The notes: generated from the sequence alone by a model not told the origin. A stretch of DNA of 35,860 nt from Bacteroidota bacterium (GCA_027484125.1 JAIXUI010000012.1:1-35860); one strand, 5' to 3'; numbered from the stretch's first letter, positions 1 to 8,419 are shown. Numbers and translations: made by a program.

Positions 1-24
1 AGCTAAATAACTTTTCGCAGCCAT
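1..24 (-). CDS. possible 5' end of a further gene of the oxidase operon, cut by the window edge
   Basis: An ATG at 24-22 on the minus strand opens a frame reading MAAKSYLA before the window ends. It lies two bases downstream of the stop of the CPMC-motif gene and in the same direction, so it could be the next gene of the operon. Eight codons are too few to identify a product or to prove coding. Confidence 0.25.
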
Positions 25-26
25 TG

Positions 27-257
27 TTAGTCCTGCTTGCGTTTGCGGGTCTTGAAATAATAAACCCCACCTACGGTTCCCACTGCTAAATAGGGAAGAG
101 AAAGCAGGTAGAGTATGCCTTTGTTAAGCCCATTACCTACTGTTTTTGACTGTTGTTGTTTTCGAGAAGCTTCCAAAGCGGTTTTACACATGGGACATTG
201 CGCCTCTACAACGTATGCAGAAAGTGCTAAAAAACTAACCAAAACAATCTTCTTCAT
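27..257 (-). CDS. small exported membrane protein with a CPMC motif, last complete gene of the aa3 oxidase operon
   Basis: A 76-residue protein that I cannot assign to a named family. It has an N-terminal signal peptide (about residues 1-19), then a CPMC motif (Cys21, Cys24) at the start of the mature protein, a polar linker, one membrane segment (about 47-68) and a basic tail ending RKRKQD. This suggests a periplasmic CPMC head with the tail in the cytoplasm. The CxxC with an internal Met resembles copper-binding or thiol-redox sites, but that is inference. It starts one base after the stop of ctaM, so it is almost certainly co-transcribed with the oxidase and its assembly factors. The signal cleavage context VEAQC is not a lipobox. 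A role in oxidase copper-site assembly is a guess from position. Confidence 0.8.
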   Translation of the reverse strand: MKKIVLVSFLALSAYVVEAQCPMCKTALEASRKQQQSKTVGNGLNKGILYLLSLPYLAVGTVGGVYYFKTRKRKQD

Positions 258-258
258 A

Positions 259-795
259 TTAAAACTGGTAGTAAGGTGAAATCATCAAGTAAACAACAAC
301 GCCGGTAATGGTTACGTACAACCAAATAGGAAAGGAAAAGCGAACAAGTTTACGATGCTTGTCCAGCTTTCCGGTAAGCCCATAATAAAATGAAATGAGC
401 ACCATGGGAAGAACAATTGCGGCTAGAAGAATATGAGTTAATAGAATAAACAAATAGACAGGCCTTATGGGATTATCTTCCGGAAAACGGGTTTCAACGC
501 CAAAGGCGTGAAAAGTAACGTAGGATAGCAAAAACAACGAACTCAATACGAAAGCAGCAAGATTGAGATTCTTATGTAACTCAATTTTCCGACGCTTGAT
601 GGCAACAAAAGAAACCATCAAAAGAAGCGCAGTGGTACCATTGAAAATGGCGTTTAATGCAGGTAAAAATCGGACGAAATCAGGCATGTTATCAGCCTTA
701 GGCATCATGAATAGCACCACTACAGCCACAAATACCAGCGCCGATACAATGTATATAGTACGCAGTGCTACTGTTTCGTTTACCGATTGAATCAT
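259..795 (-). CDS. ctaM: DUF420 (CtaM-like) integral membrane protein, oxidase maturation factor
   Basis: A 178-residue protein with about five hydrophobic segments, matching the DUF420 family by length, layout and features such as the HKNLNL and KLDKHRK loops. In Gram-positive bacteria the homologue CtaM is needed to mature aa3-type haem-copper oxidases; the biochemical step is not known to me. Here the start codon overlaps the stop of sco1 in an ATGA, which implies translational coupling. It sits among oxidase structural and assembly genes, which supports the same role. The family call is from recognition of the sequence; the function is transferred from Gram-positive homologues. Confidence 0.85.
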   Translation of the reverse strand: MIQSVNETVALRTIYIVSALVFVAVVVLFMMPKADNMPDFVRFLPALNAIFNGTTALLLMVSFVAIKRRKIELHKNLNLAAFVLSSLFLLSYVTFHAFGVETRFPEDNPIRPVYLFILLTHILLAAIVLPMVLISFYYGLTGKLDKHRKLVRFSFPIWLYVTITGVVVYLMISPYYQF

Positions 796-1496
796 TTGGA
801 TAGTTTTCTATTTTCAACCGCGGAAGCGATGTCTTTGTTTTCAACTTCTCGCTTCAACAAACGAATAGCGCCCATTAAATCGTCCACTTCTCGTTTATTA
901 GTTCCATCGAAAATGCCACGTATCCTTCTATCAGAATCGATAAGCAACATTTTTTCCGAGTGTATAAATTGACCGTCAGGTTGCGGATCAGGTGAAACCT
1001 GGGATAAGAACTGGCGCTGGATGACCTGATAAAGGCTATCCTTGTTGCCGGTTAAAAAAGTCCATTTTCCCGCAACAGCTTGATGCGCTACCCCATAAGC
1101 TTTCAACACGTGAGGGACATCCGTTTCCGAATCTACCGACATTGAAACCAATCTAACCTTAGGATTACCTTTGAAAGTATCCTGAATTCGCAGCATTTGT
1201 TTAGACATGTCGATGCAAATCGACTTACACGTGGTAAACATAAAATTTACTACCGTGAAATGTCCGTCAAAAAGGCGCTCTGTTTGAATTACACTATCCT
1301 GATCTAAAAAGGCAAACGGCCCTACCTGATGGTAGAGGGTATCTACCACGGTACGGCCGTTAAGCATAGTTTCAACAGGAATTTTCTCTCCGTAAATGGG
1401 AAGTTTAACGTAATGATTCTTGCCAAAACCAACATAAAGCCAATAAAGCATTACGGGAAGAACAAGAATAAAAAAGAGAATAAGTCCTTTTTTCAA
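792..1496 (-). CDS. sco1: SCO1/SenC family copper chaperone for the CuA site
   Basis: A 234-residue membrane-anchored thioredoxin-fold protein. One N-terminal membrane anchor (about residues 5-23) is followed by the SCO domain with the copper ligands visible: the CKSIC motif (Cys90 and Cys94, CxxxC) and a distant His179 in FIHSEKM. SCO proteins carry copper to, or reduce, the CuA cysteines of oxidase subunit II in the periplasm. The ligands here are intact, as is the CuA site of the subunit II encoded upstream in the same operon. The stop overlaps the ctaM start by four bases. It begins nine bases after the ctaF stop. No unusual features. Confidence 0.95.
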   Translation of the reverse strand: MKKGLILFFILVLPVMLYWLYVGFGKNHYVKLPIYGEKIPVETMLNGRTVVDTLYHQVGPFAFLDQDSVIQTERLFDGHFTVVNFMFTTCKSICIDMSKQMLRIQDTFKGNPKVRLVSMSVDSETDVPHVLKAYGVAHQAVAGKWTFLTGNKDSLYQVIQRQFLSQVSPDPQPDGQFIHSEKMLLIDSDRRIRGIFDGTNKREVDDLMGAIRLLKREVENKDIASAVENRKLSK

Positions 1497-1505
1497 TGTA
1501 TCGAA

Positions 1506-1820
1506 TTATCGGATGTTCAACCAGTAGTTACTCTCATACAACAAGGCAGCAATGATGCCGATGATGAAAACCAGTGGAACAATGATGCTGTAGATTAAAT
1601 TGATGCGCTCAAATTTTAAGTGCATAAAATAAGCTACGATGTAAAATGCCTTTAAAATCGTAAGCACGATGTAGATGACATTCTTGATAATCTGAGGCAT
1701 TACACTTTCAGGAATTGCAAGTGCGATGATAAATTCTACAACGGTAATCAAAAGGAGGACGAAGAATACTCTCCAGATTCCTTTGACATCCATGCTGCTG
1801 CCGTGTTCTGCGTTTGCCAT
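1506..1820 (-). CDS. ctaF: cytochrome c oxidase subunit IV (prokaryotic type)
   Basis: A 104-residue protein with three membrane segments, of the size and layout of the small subunit IV of bacterial haem-copper oxidases (COX4_pro). The second helix carries the family-like stretch AFYIVAYFMHLKFE. Its role is structural, packing against the oxidase core; it binds no cofactor. It lies between subunit III and sco1 with 9-12 base gaps, in the usual Bacteroidota order. The family is weakly conserved, so the call relies partly on position. Confidence 0.88.
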   Translation of the reverse strand: MANAEHGSSMDVKGIWRVFFVLLLITVVEFIIALAIPESVMPQIIKNVIYIVLTILKAFYIVAYFMHLKFERINLIYSIIVPLVFIIGIIAALLYESNYWLNIR

Positions 1821-1832
1821 GGTATTGATCTA

Positions 1833-2537
1833 TTAAACGAGGTAAAAGAAGGTAAATACGAAGACCCAAACCAAATCAACAAAGTGCCAGTAAAGTCCTA
1901 CTTTTTCAACCATTTCATAATGACCTCTACGCTCGTAGGTGCCCTTCATGGTATTGATTAGAATCACAACATTAATGACCACTCCGGAGAATACGTGGAA
2001 GCCATGGAAGCCTGTGATAGTAAAGAAAAGATTGGCAAATTGTTGTGCATAATCCTGAGAAGGATTACCTGCAAAGAATTCCTTCAAATGCTCTGCTGAA
2101 GGCGTACTACCCCACCAAAATCCATCATGATGGAGGTGTGTCCATTCCCAAGCTTGACATCCTAAGAATGCCAAACCACCTAGGATGGTCCATAACATCC
2201 ATTTAACTACTTCATTTTTCGCACCACGATGTCCTGCTTCTACCGCAAGCACCATCGTTACCGATGACATAATCAAAATGAAAGTCATGATTCCCACAAA
2301 AACCAGCGGAAGGTTTGCGTGGTCCATAAAAGGTACTCCTTTGAATACCAAGTCCGGGTCAGGCCATACCGGTGCAGAAAATCTTAAAGCACCATAAGCC
2401 AAGAGCAGCGATGAAAAGGTGAAAGCGTCTGACAGAAGGAAGAACCACATCATCAGCTTGCCATAACTGGCTCCGAAGGGCTCTGTGCCGCCGTCCCAGA
2501 TGGCTTTCGACTTTACCGAGAGTTGTTGTTGCGCCAT
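1833..2537 (-). CDS. ctaE: cytochrome c oxidase subunit III (copy nearer to subunit IV)
   Basis: A 234-residue integral membrane protein of the COX3 family with about six or seven helices. The diagnostic C-terminal segment GLYWHFVDLVWVFVF is present, as is the GFHGFHVFSG helix. Subunit III stabilises the oxidase core and the proton-uptake path of subunit I; it has no redox centre. It is the second of two adjacent COX3-family genes in this operon and is longer than its neighbour, with an extra loop containing a His-rich stretch THLHHDG. It starts ten bases after the stop of the other subunit III gene. Confidence 0.95.
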   Translation of the reverse strand: MAQQQLSVKSKAIWDGGTEPFGASYGKLMMWFFLLSDAFTFSSLLLAYGALRFSAPVWPDPDLVFKGVPFMDHANLPLVFVGIMTFILIMSSVTMVLAVEAGHRGAKNEVVKWMLWTILGGLAFLGCQAWEWTHLHHDGFWWGSTPSAEHLKEFFAGNPSQDYAQQFANLFFTITGFHGFHVFSGVVINVVILINTMKGTYERRGHYEMVEKVGLYWHFVDLVWVFVFTFFYLV

Positions 2538-2547
2538 TTATCGAAGT

Positions 2548-3126
2548 TTAAGCGTTGTAGTAGAGAAAGAAAAAGTAAAGGTAAATCCAAACAATATCAA
2601 GAAAATGCCAATAAGTGCCCGTCATCCGAATACTTACCAATGATTTTGAGTGAACTTTATATTTAAATGTACTAATTAGGCTTCCAATCACAGCTAAAAT
2701 TGCACTGATAATGTGTGCAAGATGAATACCTGAAATCAGATACACAAAAGAACTATTCGTGTTTTCACCTACTAAGAAAAAACCATTGCTAGTCATTTCC
2801 TGGTAGCCAAGTGCTTGAAAAGCGAAAAATACCAAGCCAAGCAAGAGCGTTAGAGTCAAATACACTTTGATTTGGCCAATTTCATTTTGCTTTGCTGAAC
2901 GATAAGCCATATGCATAGTTACAGAGCTCAACACAATGGCAATGGTTGACCACATGAAATTCTGAGGCATGGTAACCAACTGCCACGATTTATCGCCGTA
3001 TGCTACTATAAACGCACTTGTGAGACCCGCAAACAACATGCTTACAGAGCCCAAAAACAACCAAAGAAGTAGTTCCTTGGGGTTTACATTAAATTTTTGC
3101 TTTTGATCAATCGTTGTTGAAGCCAT
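2548..3126 (-). CDS. ctaE: cytochrome c oxidase subunit III, second paralogue
   Basis: A 192-residue COX3-family membrane protein with about five helices. It carries the same C-terminal signature in a variant form, GTYWHFLDIVWIYLY, and the helix motif SGIHLAHI. It is shorter than its neighbour and only moderately similar, so the pair is an old duplication rather than a recent one. Tandem COX3 genes are common in Bacteroidota oxidase operons. Both proteins may sit in one complex, but the sequence does not prove it. The gene follows ctaB by two bases. Confidence 0.93.
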   Translation of the reverse strand: MASTTIDQKQKFNVNPKELLLWLFLGSVSMLFAGLTSAFIVAYGDKSWQLVTMPQNFMWSTIAIVLSSVTMHMAYRSAKQNEIGQIKVYLTLTLLLGLVFFAFQALGYQEMTSNGFFLVGENTNSSFVYLISGIHLAHIISAILAVIGSLISTFKYKVHSKSLVSIRMTGTYWHFLDIVWIYLYFFFLYYNA

Positions 3127-3128
3127 GT

Positions 3129-4025
3129 TTAGATTTTACCAAATACTACTGCAAGTTGAACAAGAGGCAAGTAAAGAAAGGAGGCAAACATGAGTTTCTT
3201 TGCCCAAGTTTGATCACAGTTGAGATACAACTTCCATGCTATCCAAGCAAACCACAGGGAAGTTAATGTGCAAATAAGAGCGGCAACAATCCCGGTATGT
3301 CCAAAAACATAAAGTAATGGAGATATAGGAATCAAAACTACCGTATAAAGAAGTATTTGAATAGCTGTTTTACGAGTCGGGTTGTCTTCATTAGGAAGAA
3401 GCTTGATTCCAGCACGCTTATAATCATCATTGAGCAACCACGCAATCGCCCAAAAGTGAGGAAACTGCCAAAAGAATTGAACTGAAAAGAGTAGAATAGC
3501 TTCGAAATCTAACACCCCGGTGGCAGCGGTATATCCAATTAAAACCGGTAGTGCCCCTGGGAACGCTCCAATTAGTACGGCAATAGGACTAATTCGCTTC
3601 AAAGGAGTGTATAAAAATGCATAAGAGCAAAGAGCAAAAAATCCAAGCCATGCGCTTAAAGCATTCATCATCATAGCAAGCATGACTACTCCGCTCAAAC
3701 CCATTAATAAGGAAAGTGCAAGGCCTTCAGCAACTGACATCCTGCCGGTTGCCACTGGCCTATTGGAGGTCCTAACCATGAGTTTGTCTGACTCCCGTTC
3801 AATAATTTGATTCAATCCGTTAGAGGCACCAGTAATCAGGAAACCAGCTAACAAAAGCCACCCAAGTTGTGCAGGAGACGAACCCTGATGATAGCCCATC
3901 ATGTAGCCGATACCGGCACTGAAAACTACCAAAACAGACAGCCTAAGCTTAACAAACTGAACGTAGTCTGTCAGCTTGGACTTGGCGAGTGTAGAGATAG
4001 GGGCAGTCTTGACTGTGCTCTGCAT
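3129..4025 (-). CDS. ctaB: protohaem IX farnesyltransferase (haem O synthase)
   Basis: A UbiA-superfamily prenyltransferase of 298 residues that converts haem B to haem O with farnesyl diphosphate in the inner membrane. The first Asp-rich motif region reads NQIIERESDKLMVRT followed by NRP, and the second reads DDYKRAGIKLLP; both match COX10/CtaB. The first acidic position of motif one is Glu rather than Asp. A longer frame reaches 4160, but the extra 45 residues overlap ctaA and look unlike the family. The ATG at 4025 gives normal length and starts one base after the ctaA stop, so I chose it. It acts directly before CtaA in haem A synthesis. Confidence 0.95.
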   Translation of the reverse strand: MQSTVKTAPISTLAKSKLTDYVQFVKLRLSVLVVFSAGIGYMMGYHQGSSPAQLGWLLLAGFLITGASNGLNQIIERESDKLMVRTSNRPVATGRMSVAEGLALSLLMGLSGVVMLAMMMNALSAWLGFFALCSYAFLYTPLKRISPIAVLIGAFPGALPVLIGYTAATGVLDFEAILLFSVQFFWQFPHFWAIAWLLNDDYKRAGIKLLPNEDNPTRKTAIQILLYTVVLIPISPLLYVFGHTGIVAALICTLTSLWFAWIAWKLYLNCDQTWAKKLMFASFLYLPLVQLAVVFGKI

Positions 4026-4026
4026 G

Positions 4027-5001
4027 TCAATTAGAGTTCTGAATTTGATTAACCTCCTGCTTGGTCGTTCGAAGTAAGAGCCAAAGCTCCAATGACGCCC
4101 CGAACAAAAGGCTCGACAAAAATACGTGAAGAGTTTGAGGAATCGGACTAATTCCTGCATTTGCCATCCAATATCCCATCAACATTTGCAAAAAAAGTAG
4201 AATTACCACGGCCCAACTCATTCTTGAGACGTTTTTTCCCTTGTGGGGCTTTAGTCTTACTAACAGTAGCACACACCAAACAAGTAAAAGTTGTACAACT
4301 ATCTTGTGCAGGAAGTAAGAACTACCTTGTAAATAATCCAAGATTTTGGAAGGATCATCAATTCTTGTTTCTGCTTCATCAACTGCTTCTCTTACTTGCG
4401 TACCCAGTACTATTTGTATGAGTACTAAAACAGGTAATACAACTGATAATACACTTGTTAGGCTATCTCCGGTGGTTTCATCCTGAAAGTCAGGATCGAA
4501 TCGTCGTGCAGAAATACGTGCCTGTTGAAGTAACGCCACTACTGCAAGCGCTAAAACCATATGAATACTAATCAATACCGGCTTAAGGTTCGTGTTTACC
4601 ACCTGTCCACCAAGCCAACCTTGAAAAAGCACAACTACTAATGCTAAAATGCTCCAGTTGGCTACTGTTCTGTTCGATTTCCAATAGCTCTTTACGGAAA
4701 AGTAAGTAGTTAATAGGATGAAGAAGCCTGTTAGCACTCCGAAGAGCCTATTAAGATATTCAGTCCAGGTTTTAACCGCATTAAAAGTGGTGTCAGCATA
4801 GCCTCGATCATGGTAGAGCTGCTGATAATTGGCCGGCAACTCTGAAACATCGGTTGGTGGAACCCACCGATCGAAACACTTTGGCCAATCAGGGCATCCC
4901 ATACCAGCGCCGGAGCTTCTTACAATACCACCAATAAGAATTAAAGCAAAAACGACCCCGATGGTCAAGAGGCTGAATACTGCAAACAGTCTCTTGTTCA
5001 T
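4027..5001 (-). CDS. ctaA: haem A synthase, COX15/CtaA family
   Basis: A 324-residue membrane protein with eight predicted helices, oxidising haem O to haem A for the aa3 oxidase. Family signs are GGIVRSSGAGMGCPDWPKC near the N-terminus, with the paired Cys of the first external loop, and histidines in SIHMVLAL, FLHKIV and QTLHVFL. The segment normally written ExxHR, carrying the catalytic Glu and the first haem-ligand His, reads EYLNR here: Glu is kept and His is replaced by Asn. Three of the four expected haem ligands are therefore visible. It is followed one base later by ctaB, the preceding step in the pathway. Confidence 0.94.
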   Translation of the reverse strand: MNKRLFAVFSLLTIGVVFALILIGGIVRSSGAGMGCPDWPKCFDRWVPPTDVSELPANYQQLYHDRGYADTTFNAVKTWTEYLNRLFGVLTGFFILLTTYFSVKSYWKSNRTVANWSILALVVVLFQGWLGGQVVNTNLKPVLISIHMVLALAVVALLQQARISARRFDPDFQDETTGDSLTSVLSVVLPVLVLIQIVLGTQVREAVDEAETRIDDPSKILDYLQGSSYFLHKIVVQLLLVWCVLLLVRLKPHKGKNVSRMSWAVVILLFLQMLMGYWMANAGISPIPQTLHVFLSSLLFGASLELWLLLRTTKQEVNQIQNSN

Positions 5002-5038
5002 CGGAGTCGTTAAAGCTAATTAAATTCTAAAATAGGAA

Positions 5039-6937
5039 CTAGGAACGCTTCAGGCTAAGGAAAGCCAATAAGCGAGAGAAAAGCATGGTATCGGCACTGC
5101 TTTTTGCTGATGGGATTTCCTGATGACTTGGCGTCTCAATGGTTTTACTTCCTCCTAAACGTTCTTCTAAACCTTCATCAGAAATGTTCTGAGGAATAAA
5201 ATCAGTAGAGGCTTCCGGACGGCTGTAGTCATAAGGCCAACGGTGTACATGTGGAATGTCTCCCGGCCAGTTTCCATGAAGATGCTCTACAGGAGCGGTC
5301 CACTCTAAAGTGTTAGAGTTCCATGGGTTCTGTGGAGCACGTTTTCCTTTTAAAATATTTCCAAAGAAGTTGTAAAGGAATATTAACTGAGCCATAGAAC
5401 CGAGAATCGCTGACAAAGTGATGAACTTATTCATATTCACCCACTCGGTCATGTACTCAAAACCGGTAAAGCTATAATATCGGCGAGGAACACCATCAAG
5501 ACCCATGAAGTGCATAGGGAAGAATACACAATAAACAGCAGCAAAGGTGAGCCAGAAGTGGAGGTAACCCAATTTCTCGTTCATCATTTTTCCGAACATT
5601 CTTGGATACCAGTGATAGATACCTGCGAACATACCGAACATCGCTGCAGAACCCATTACCAGGTGGAAGTGCGCAACAACGAAATAGGTATCATGAAGGT
5701 TAATGTCGAGAGCGGCATTACCAAGGTAAATACCGGTTAGACCACCTGAAATAAACAAGGAAACAAGTCCGATGGCGAATAACATTCCAGGAGTGAATTG
5801 AAGATTTCCCCTCCACAGTGTAGCTAGATAGTTGAAGGTTTTCACCGCCGAAGGAACCGCGATCACCAAGGTTAATATCATAAAGACATTACCTAAGAAA
5901 GGATTCATACCGGTGATAAACATGTGGTGCCCCCAAACGATGAAAGAAAGAACTGAAATACCGAGGAGGGAACCAATCATCGCACGATATCCAAAAATAG
6001 GTTTGCGCGAATTGGTAGCAATAATTTCAGAGGTAAGTCCTAAAGCTGGCATTAAAATGATGTAAACCTCAGGGTGACCTAGGAACCAAAATAAGTGCTG
6101 GAACAGAATCGGGCTACCACCGGTTTGAGAAAGCGCCTCGTTACCAATGAAGATTTCACTTAAATAGAAGGCTGTTCCAAAAGAGCGGTCAAAAATCAAG
6201 AGAATAGCCGCTGCAAAAAGAACTGGGAATGAAAGTACACCCAAAATAGCGGTACAAAAGAATGCCCAGATGGTTAAAGGCATTCTGGTCATTTTCATGC
6301 CCACGGTACGCATGTTGAGGATAGTTGCGATGTAGTTCAGCGCCCCCATTAAAGAGGAAGCAATAAACAAAGTCATCGATACCAACCAAAGGGTCATACC
6401 CAAACCTGAACCTGGCATGGCTTTAGGAAGCGCTGATAGCGGTGGGTAAACAGTCCATCCTCCTGATGCTGGCCCCGTTTCAACAAATAGTGAAATTAAC
6501 ATCACTACAGAAGAAGTAAGGAAGAACCAATAGGAAAGCATGTTGATGAACGGAGAAGCCATGTCTCTGGCACCAAGCTGCAATGGAATTAACAAGTTCG
6601 AGAATGTACCACTTAATGCGGCAGTAAGTACAAAGAAAACCATGATGGTTCCGTGAATGGTAACCAATCCTAGGTAAAAGTTAGGGTCTAGCTTTCCGCC
6701 TTTACCCCATTTTCCAAGAACAGTCTCCATCCAAGGGAAAATCTCATCAGGATAAGCCAATTGGATACGGAAGATGAGGGATAGTAACATCCCAACGATG
6801 GCCATCACAATTCCAGTAATCAGGAATTGCTTGGCAATCATTTTGTGGTCCTGAGAAAATACGTATTTGGTCAGGAAAGTGTCGTGATGCTCATGATGAT
6901 CATGTCCATGAGCGTGTTCAGTAGCGCTGTGAGCCAT
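5039..6937 (-). CDS. ctaD: cytochrome c oxidase subunit I (aa3-type, haem-copper core)
   Basis: A 632-residue, twelve-helix catalytic subunit that reduces oxygen to water and pumps protons. All metal ligands can be read: His95 and His425 for haem a, His423 for haem a3, and His288, His337 and His338 for CuB. Tyr292 of the HPEVY motif is the His-Tyr crosslink partner. Glu290 in GHPEV marks an A1-type D-channel. The first 18 residues hold eight histidines (HAHGHDHHEHH), a possible metal-binding tail. The C-terminus extends about 50 polar residues beyond the last helices and ends in a short hydrophobic patch. It starts 13 bases after the ctaC stop. Confidence 0.97.
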   Translation of the reverse strand: MAHSATEHAHGHDHHEHHDTFLTKYVFSQDHKMIAKQFLITGIVMAIVGMLLSLIFRIQLAYPDEIFPWMETVLGKWGKGGKLDPNFYLGLVTIHGTIMVFFVLTAALSGTFSNLLIPLQLGARDMASPFINMLSYWFFLTSSVVMLISLFVETGPASGGWTVYPPLSALPKAMPGSGLGMTLWLVSMTLFIASSLMGALNYIATILNMRTVGMKMTRMPLTIWAFFCTAILGVLSFPVLFAAAILLIFDRSFGTAFYLSEIFIGNEALSQTGGSPILFQHLFWFLGHPEVYIILMPALGLTSEIIATNSRKPIFGYRAMIGSLLGISVLSFIVWGHHMFITGMNPFLGNVFMILTLVIAVPSAVKTFNYLATLWRGNLQFTPGMLFAIGLVSLFISGGLTGIYLGNAALDINLHDTYFVVAHFHLVMGSAAMFGMFAGIYHWYPRMFGKMMNEKLGYLHFWLTFAAVYCVFFPMHFMGLDGVPRRYYSFTGFEYMTEWVNMNKFITLSAILGSMAQLIFLYNFFGNILKGKRAPQNPWNSNTLEWTAPVEHLHGNWPGDIPHVHRWPYDYSRPEASTDFIPQNISDEGLEERLGGSKTIETPSHQEIPSAKSSADTMLFSRLLAFLSLKRS

Positions 6938-6950
6938 TTCCTCTGGATTT

Positions 6951-8384
6951 TTAATTATTAACGTTCAATTGGGCCGTCAGGTTTTCGGCAGGCTTAAAGT
7001 AAGTTTTCTGCTCTTTCAACCATTGTTGATATTCAGCCTCTTCTACTACCCTGATTTTCATTCTCATATTAAAGTGAGCAGCACCACAGATTTTGTTACA
7101 AGCAAGTTCGTAGTTGAAATCCATGTTGTTGAGTTTTTTACGCATCTGTTCTGTAGTAATGGTTGGAACCATGTAGAACTGCGTAGGCATGCCTGGAACC
7201 ACGTTCATTTGAGCGCGGAAATGAGGCATGTAAGCAGAGTGGATTACATCACGAGCTCTAAAACGGAAGAGTACACCTTTATTGACAGGAAGTACAATCT
7301 CCATAGGATAAAGGTCATCCTGTGCTTTAGGGTCGTTCTTATCGATACCCAAGTTATTGTCCTGACTGATCAAACGATAGTCAAAGCGTCCTAATGTATT
7401 GTCTGCACCTGTGTAACGGGCTTTCCAGCCAAATTGATAAGCGAAAAGCTCAATGGTATTTACATTTTCAGTAGGATGTAATTGGGTAATATCCCTCCAA
7501 ACTTTTGTTCCATATAAAACCAAAGCGGTGAGCACAATGGCAGGAACGATGGTCCAAAGACGCTCTAAGTTATGATTGTCAGGATAGTAATATGCTTTAT
7601 GGCCTTCTCTGGTACGGTAAAGGTAAGGGAAGGTAAACAACAGAATATGAGTAGCCACAAACACAATCATGGTAATCACCAAAGTGATCATAAACATTTG
7701 ATCGGTAATTACACCATGTTCTGATGCAGACTCAGGTAAGGTATGCTTACCATAAACCGCGAATTGATAGTAAACCAGATACAAGCCTACTACCAGAAAC
7801 ACGAAGAATAAAATGCCGTTGATAGCTGCCCAATCAAGAATTCTGATTCCTTTAGTTTTGAAGAAAGTACTGATGGTTTTAATCGCATATAAAAAGGATG
7901 CGAACAACAGTACAAACATCAACACCACCATGAAGAATTTCTGGGTAGCACTTAATGCGTTAGGATCGGCGGCGGCAGCGGCATCACCACCAGCCGCTTG
8001 TGCAGGAGCAGCAGCGGCCAATTTTCCTTCTTCTGCTTTGATGTAAGCGAGCACCGCTTTAACCTCATCATCTGAAAGATCGAACGCCGGCATTTGTACG
8101 TTATTCCATTTCGCATACAAATCTTTAGCGTATGGATCACCGGAATTGATAACTGCTTGGGAGTTCTTAATCCACTTTATCAACCAGGCTTCATCACGGC
8201 GCTCAGAGATTCCTTTGAGCGCAGGACCAACGAGGTCTGCATCGATTTTGTGGCAGGCTGCACAGTTGGCGCTGTAAATGGCAGCACCATCGGGTTGGGC
8301 CTGTGCGCTATTCCAGAGACCCGGAAGGCTCAGCAACACGGTTAATACCAGTGCGCGGAGTGCTGAGAGTAAATTCTTGGGCAT
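6951..8384 (-). CDS. ctaC: cytochrome c oxidase subunit II with an N-terminal cytochrome c domain
   Basis: A 477-residue fusion and the first gene of the operon. Order: signal peptide (about 1-29), class I cytochrome c domain (about 32-120; haem motif CAACH at 41-45, probable Met ligand in QMPAF near 98), an Ala-rich linker (121-145), four hydrophobic segments (about 150-170, 188-208, 228-252, 278-296), then the periplasmic CuA cupredoxin domain with His382, Cys429, Cys433, His437 and Met440. All CuA ligands are present. In well-known caa3 enzymes the cytochrome c domain is at the C-terminus; here it is at the N-terminus, and there are four rather than two helices. A frame open to 8414 would need a TTG start and places extra residues before the signal peptide, so the ATG at 8384 is preferred. 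Confidence 0.95.
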   Translation of the reverse strand: MPKNLLSALRALVLTVLLSLPGLWNSAQAQPDGAAIYSANCAACHKIDADLVGPALKGISERRDEAWLIKWIKNSQAVINSGDPYAKDLYAKWNNVQMPAFDLSDDEVKAVLAYIKAEEGKLAAAAPAQAAGGDAAAAADPNALSATQKFFMVVLMFVLLFASFLYAIKTISTFFKTKGIRILDWAAINGILFFVFLVVGLYLVYYQFAVYGKHTLPESASEHGVITDQMFMITLVITMIVFVATHILLFTFPYLYRTREGHKAYYYPDNHNLERLWTIVPAIVLTALVLYGTKVWRDITQLHPTENVNTIELFAYQFGWKARYTGADNTLGRFDYRLISQDNNLGIDKNDPKAQDDLYPMEIVLPVNKGVLFRFRARDVIHSAYMPHFRAQMNVVPGMPTQFYMVPTITTEQMRKKLNNMDFNYELACNKICGAAHFNMRMKIRVVEEAEYQQWLKEQKTYFKPAENLTAQLNVNN

Positions 8385-8411
8385 GTGCAAAGGGGTTTTC
8401 CTTATTCTCCG

Positions 8412-8419
8412 CAAATATA
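8412..8419 (-). promoter_or_regulatory. putative -7 box of the aa3 oxidase operon promoter
   Basis: On the minus strand this reads TATATTTG, an exact match to the Bacteroidota -7 consensus TAnnTTTG, ending 27 bases before the ctaC start. It lies between the terminator of the cbb3 operon and ctaC, where an independent promoter is expected. No good -33 TTG element was seen at the usual spacing. Confidence 0.55.

Noticed and set aside
4026-4160. N-terminal extension of haem O synthase to 4160
   Set aside because: It overlaps ctaA fully, is unlike the family, and an ATG at 4025 gives the normal length.
6969-7394. 141-codon plus-strand frame opposite oxidase subunit II
   Set aside because: The minus-strand frame encodes a full CuA domain with all ligands; the plus frame has no family resemblance.
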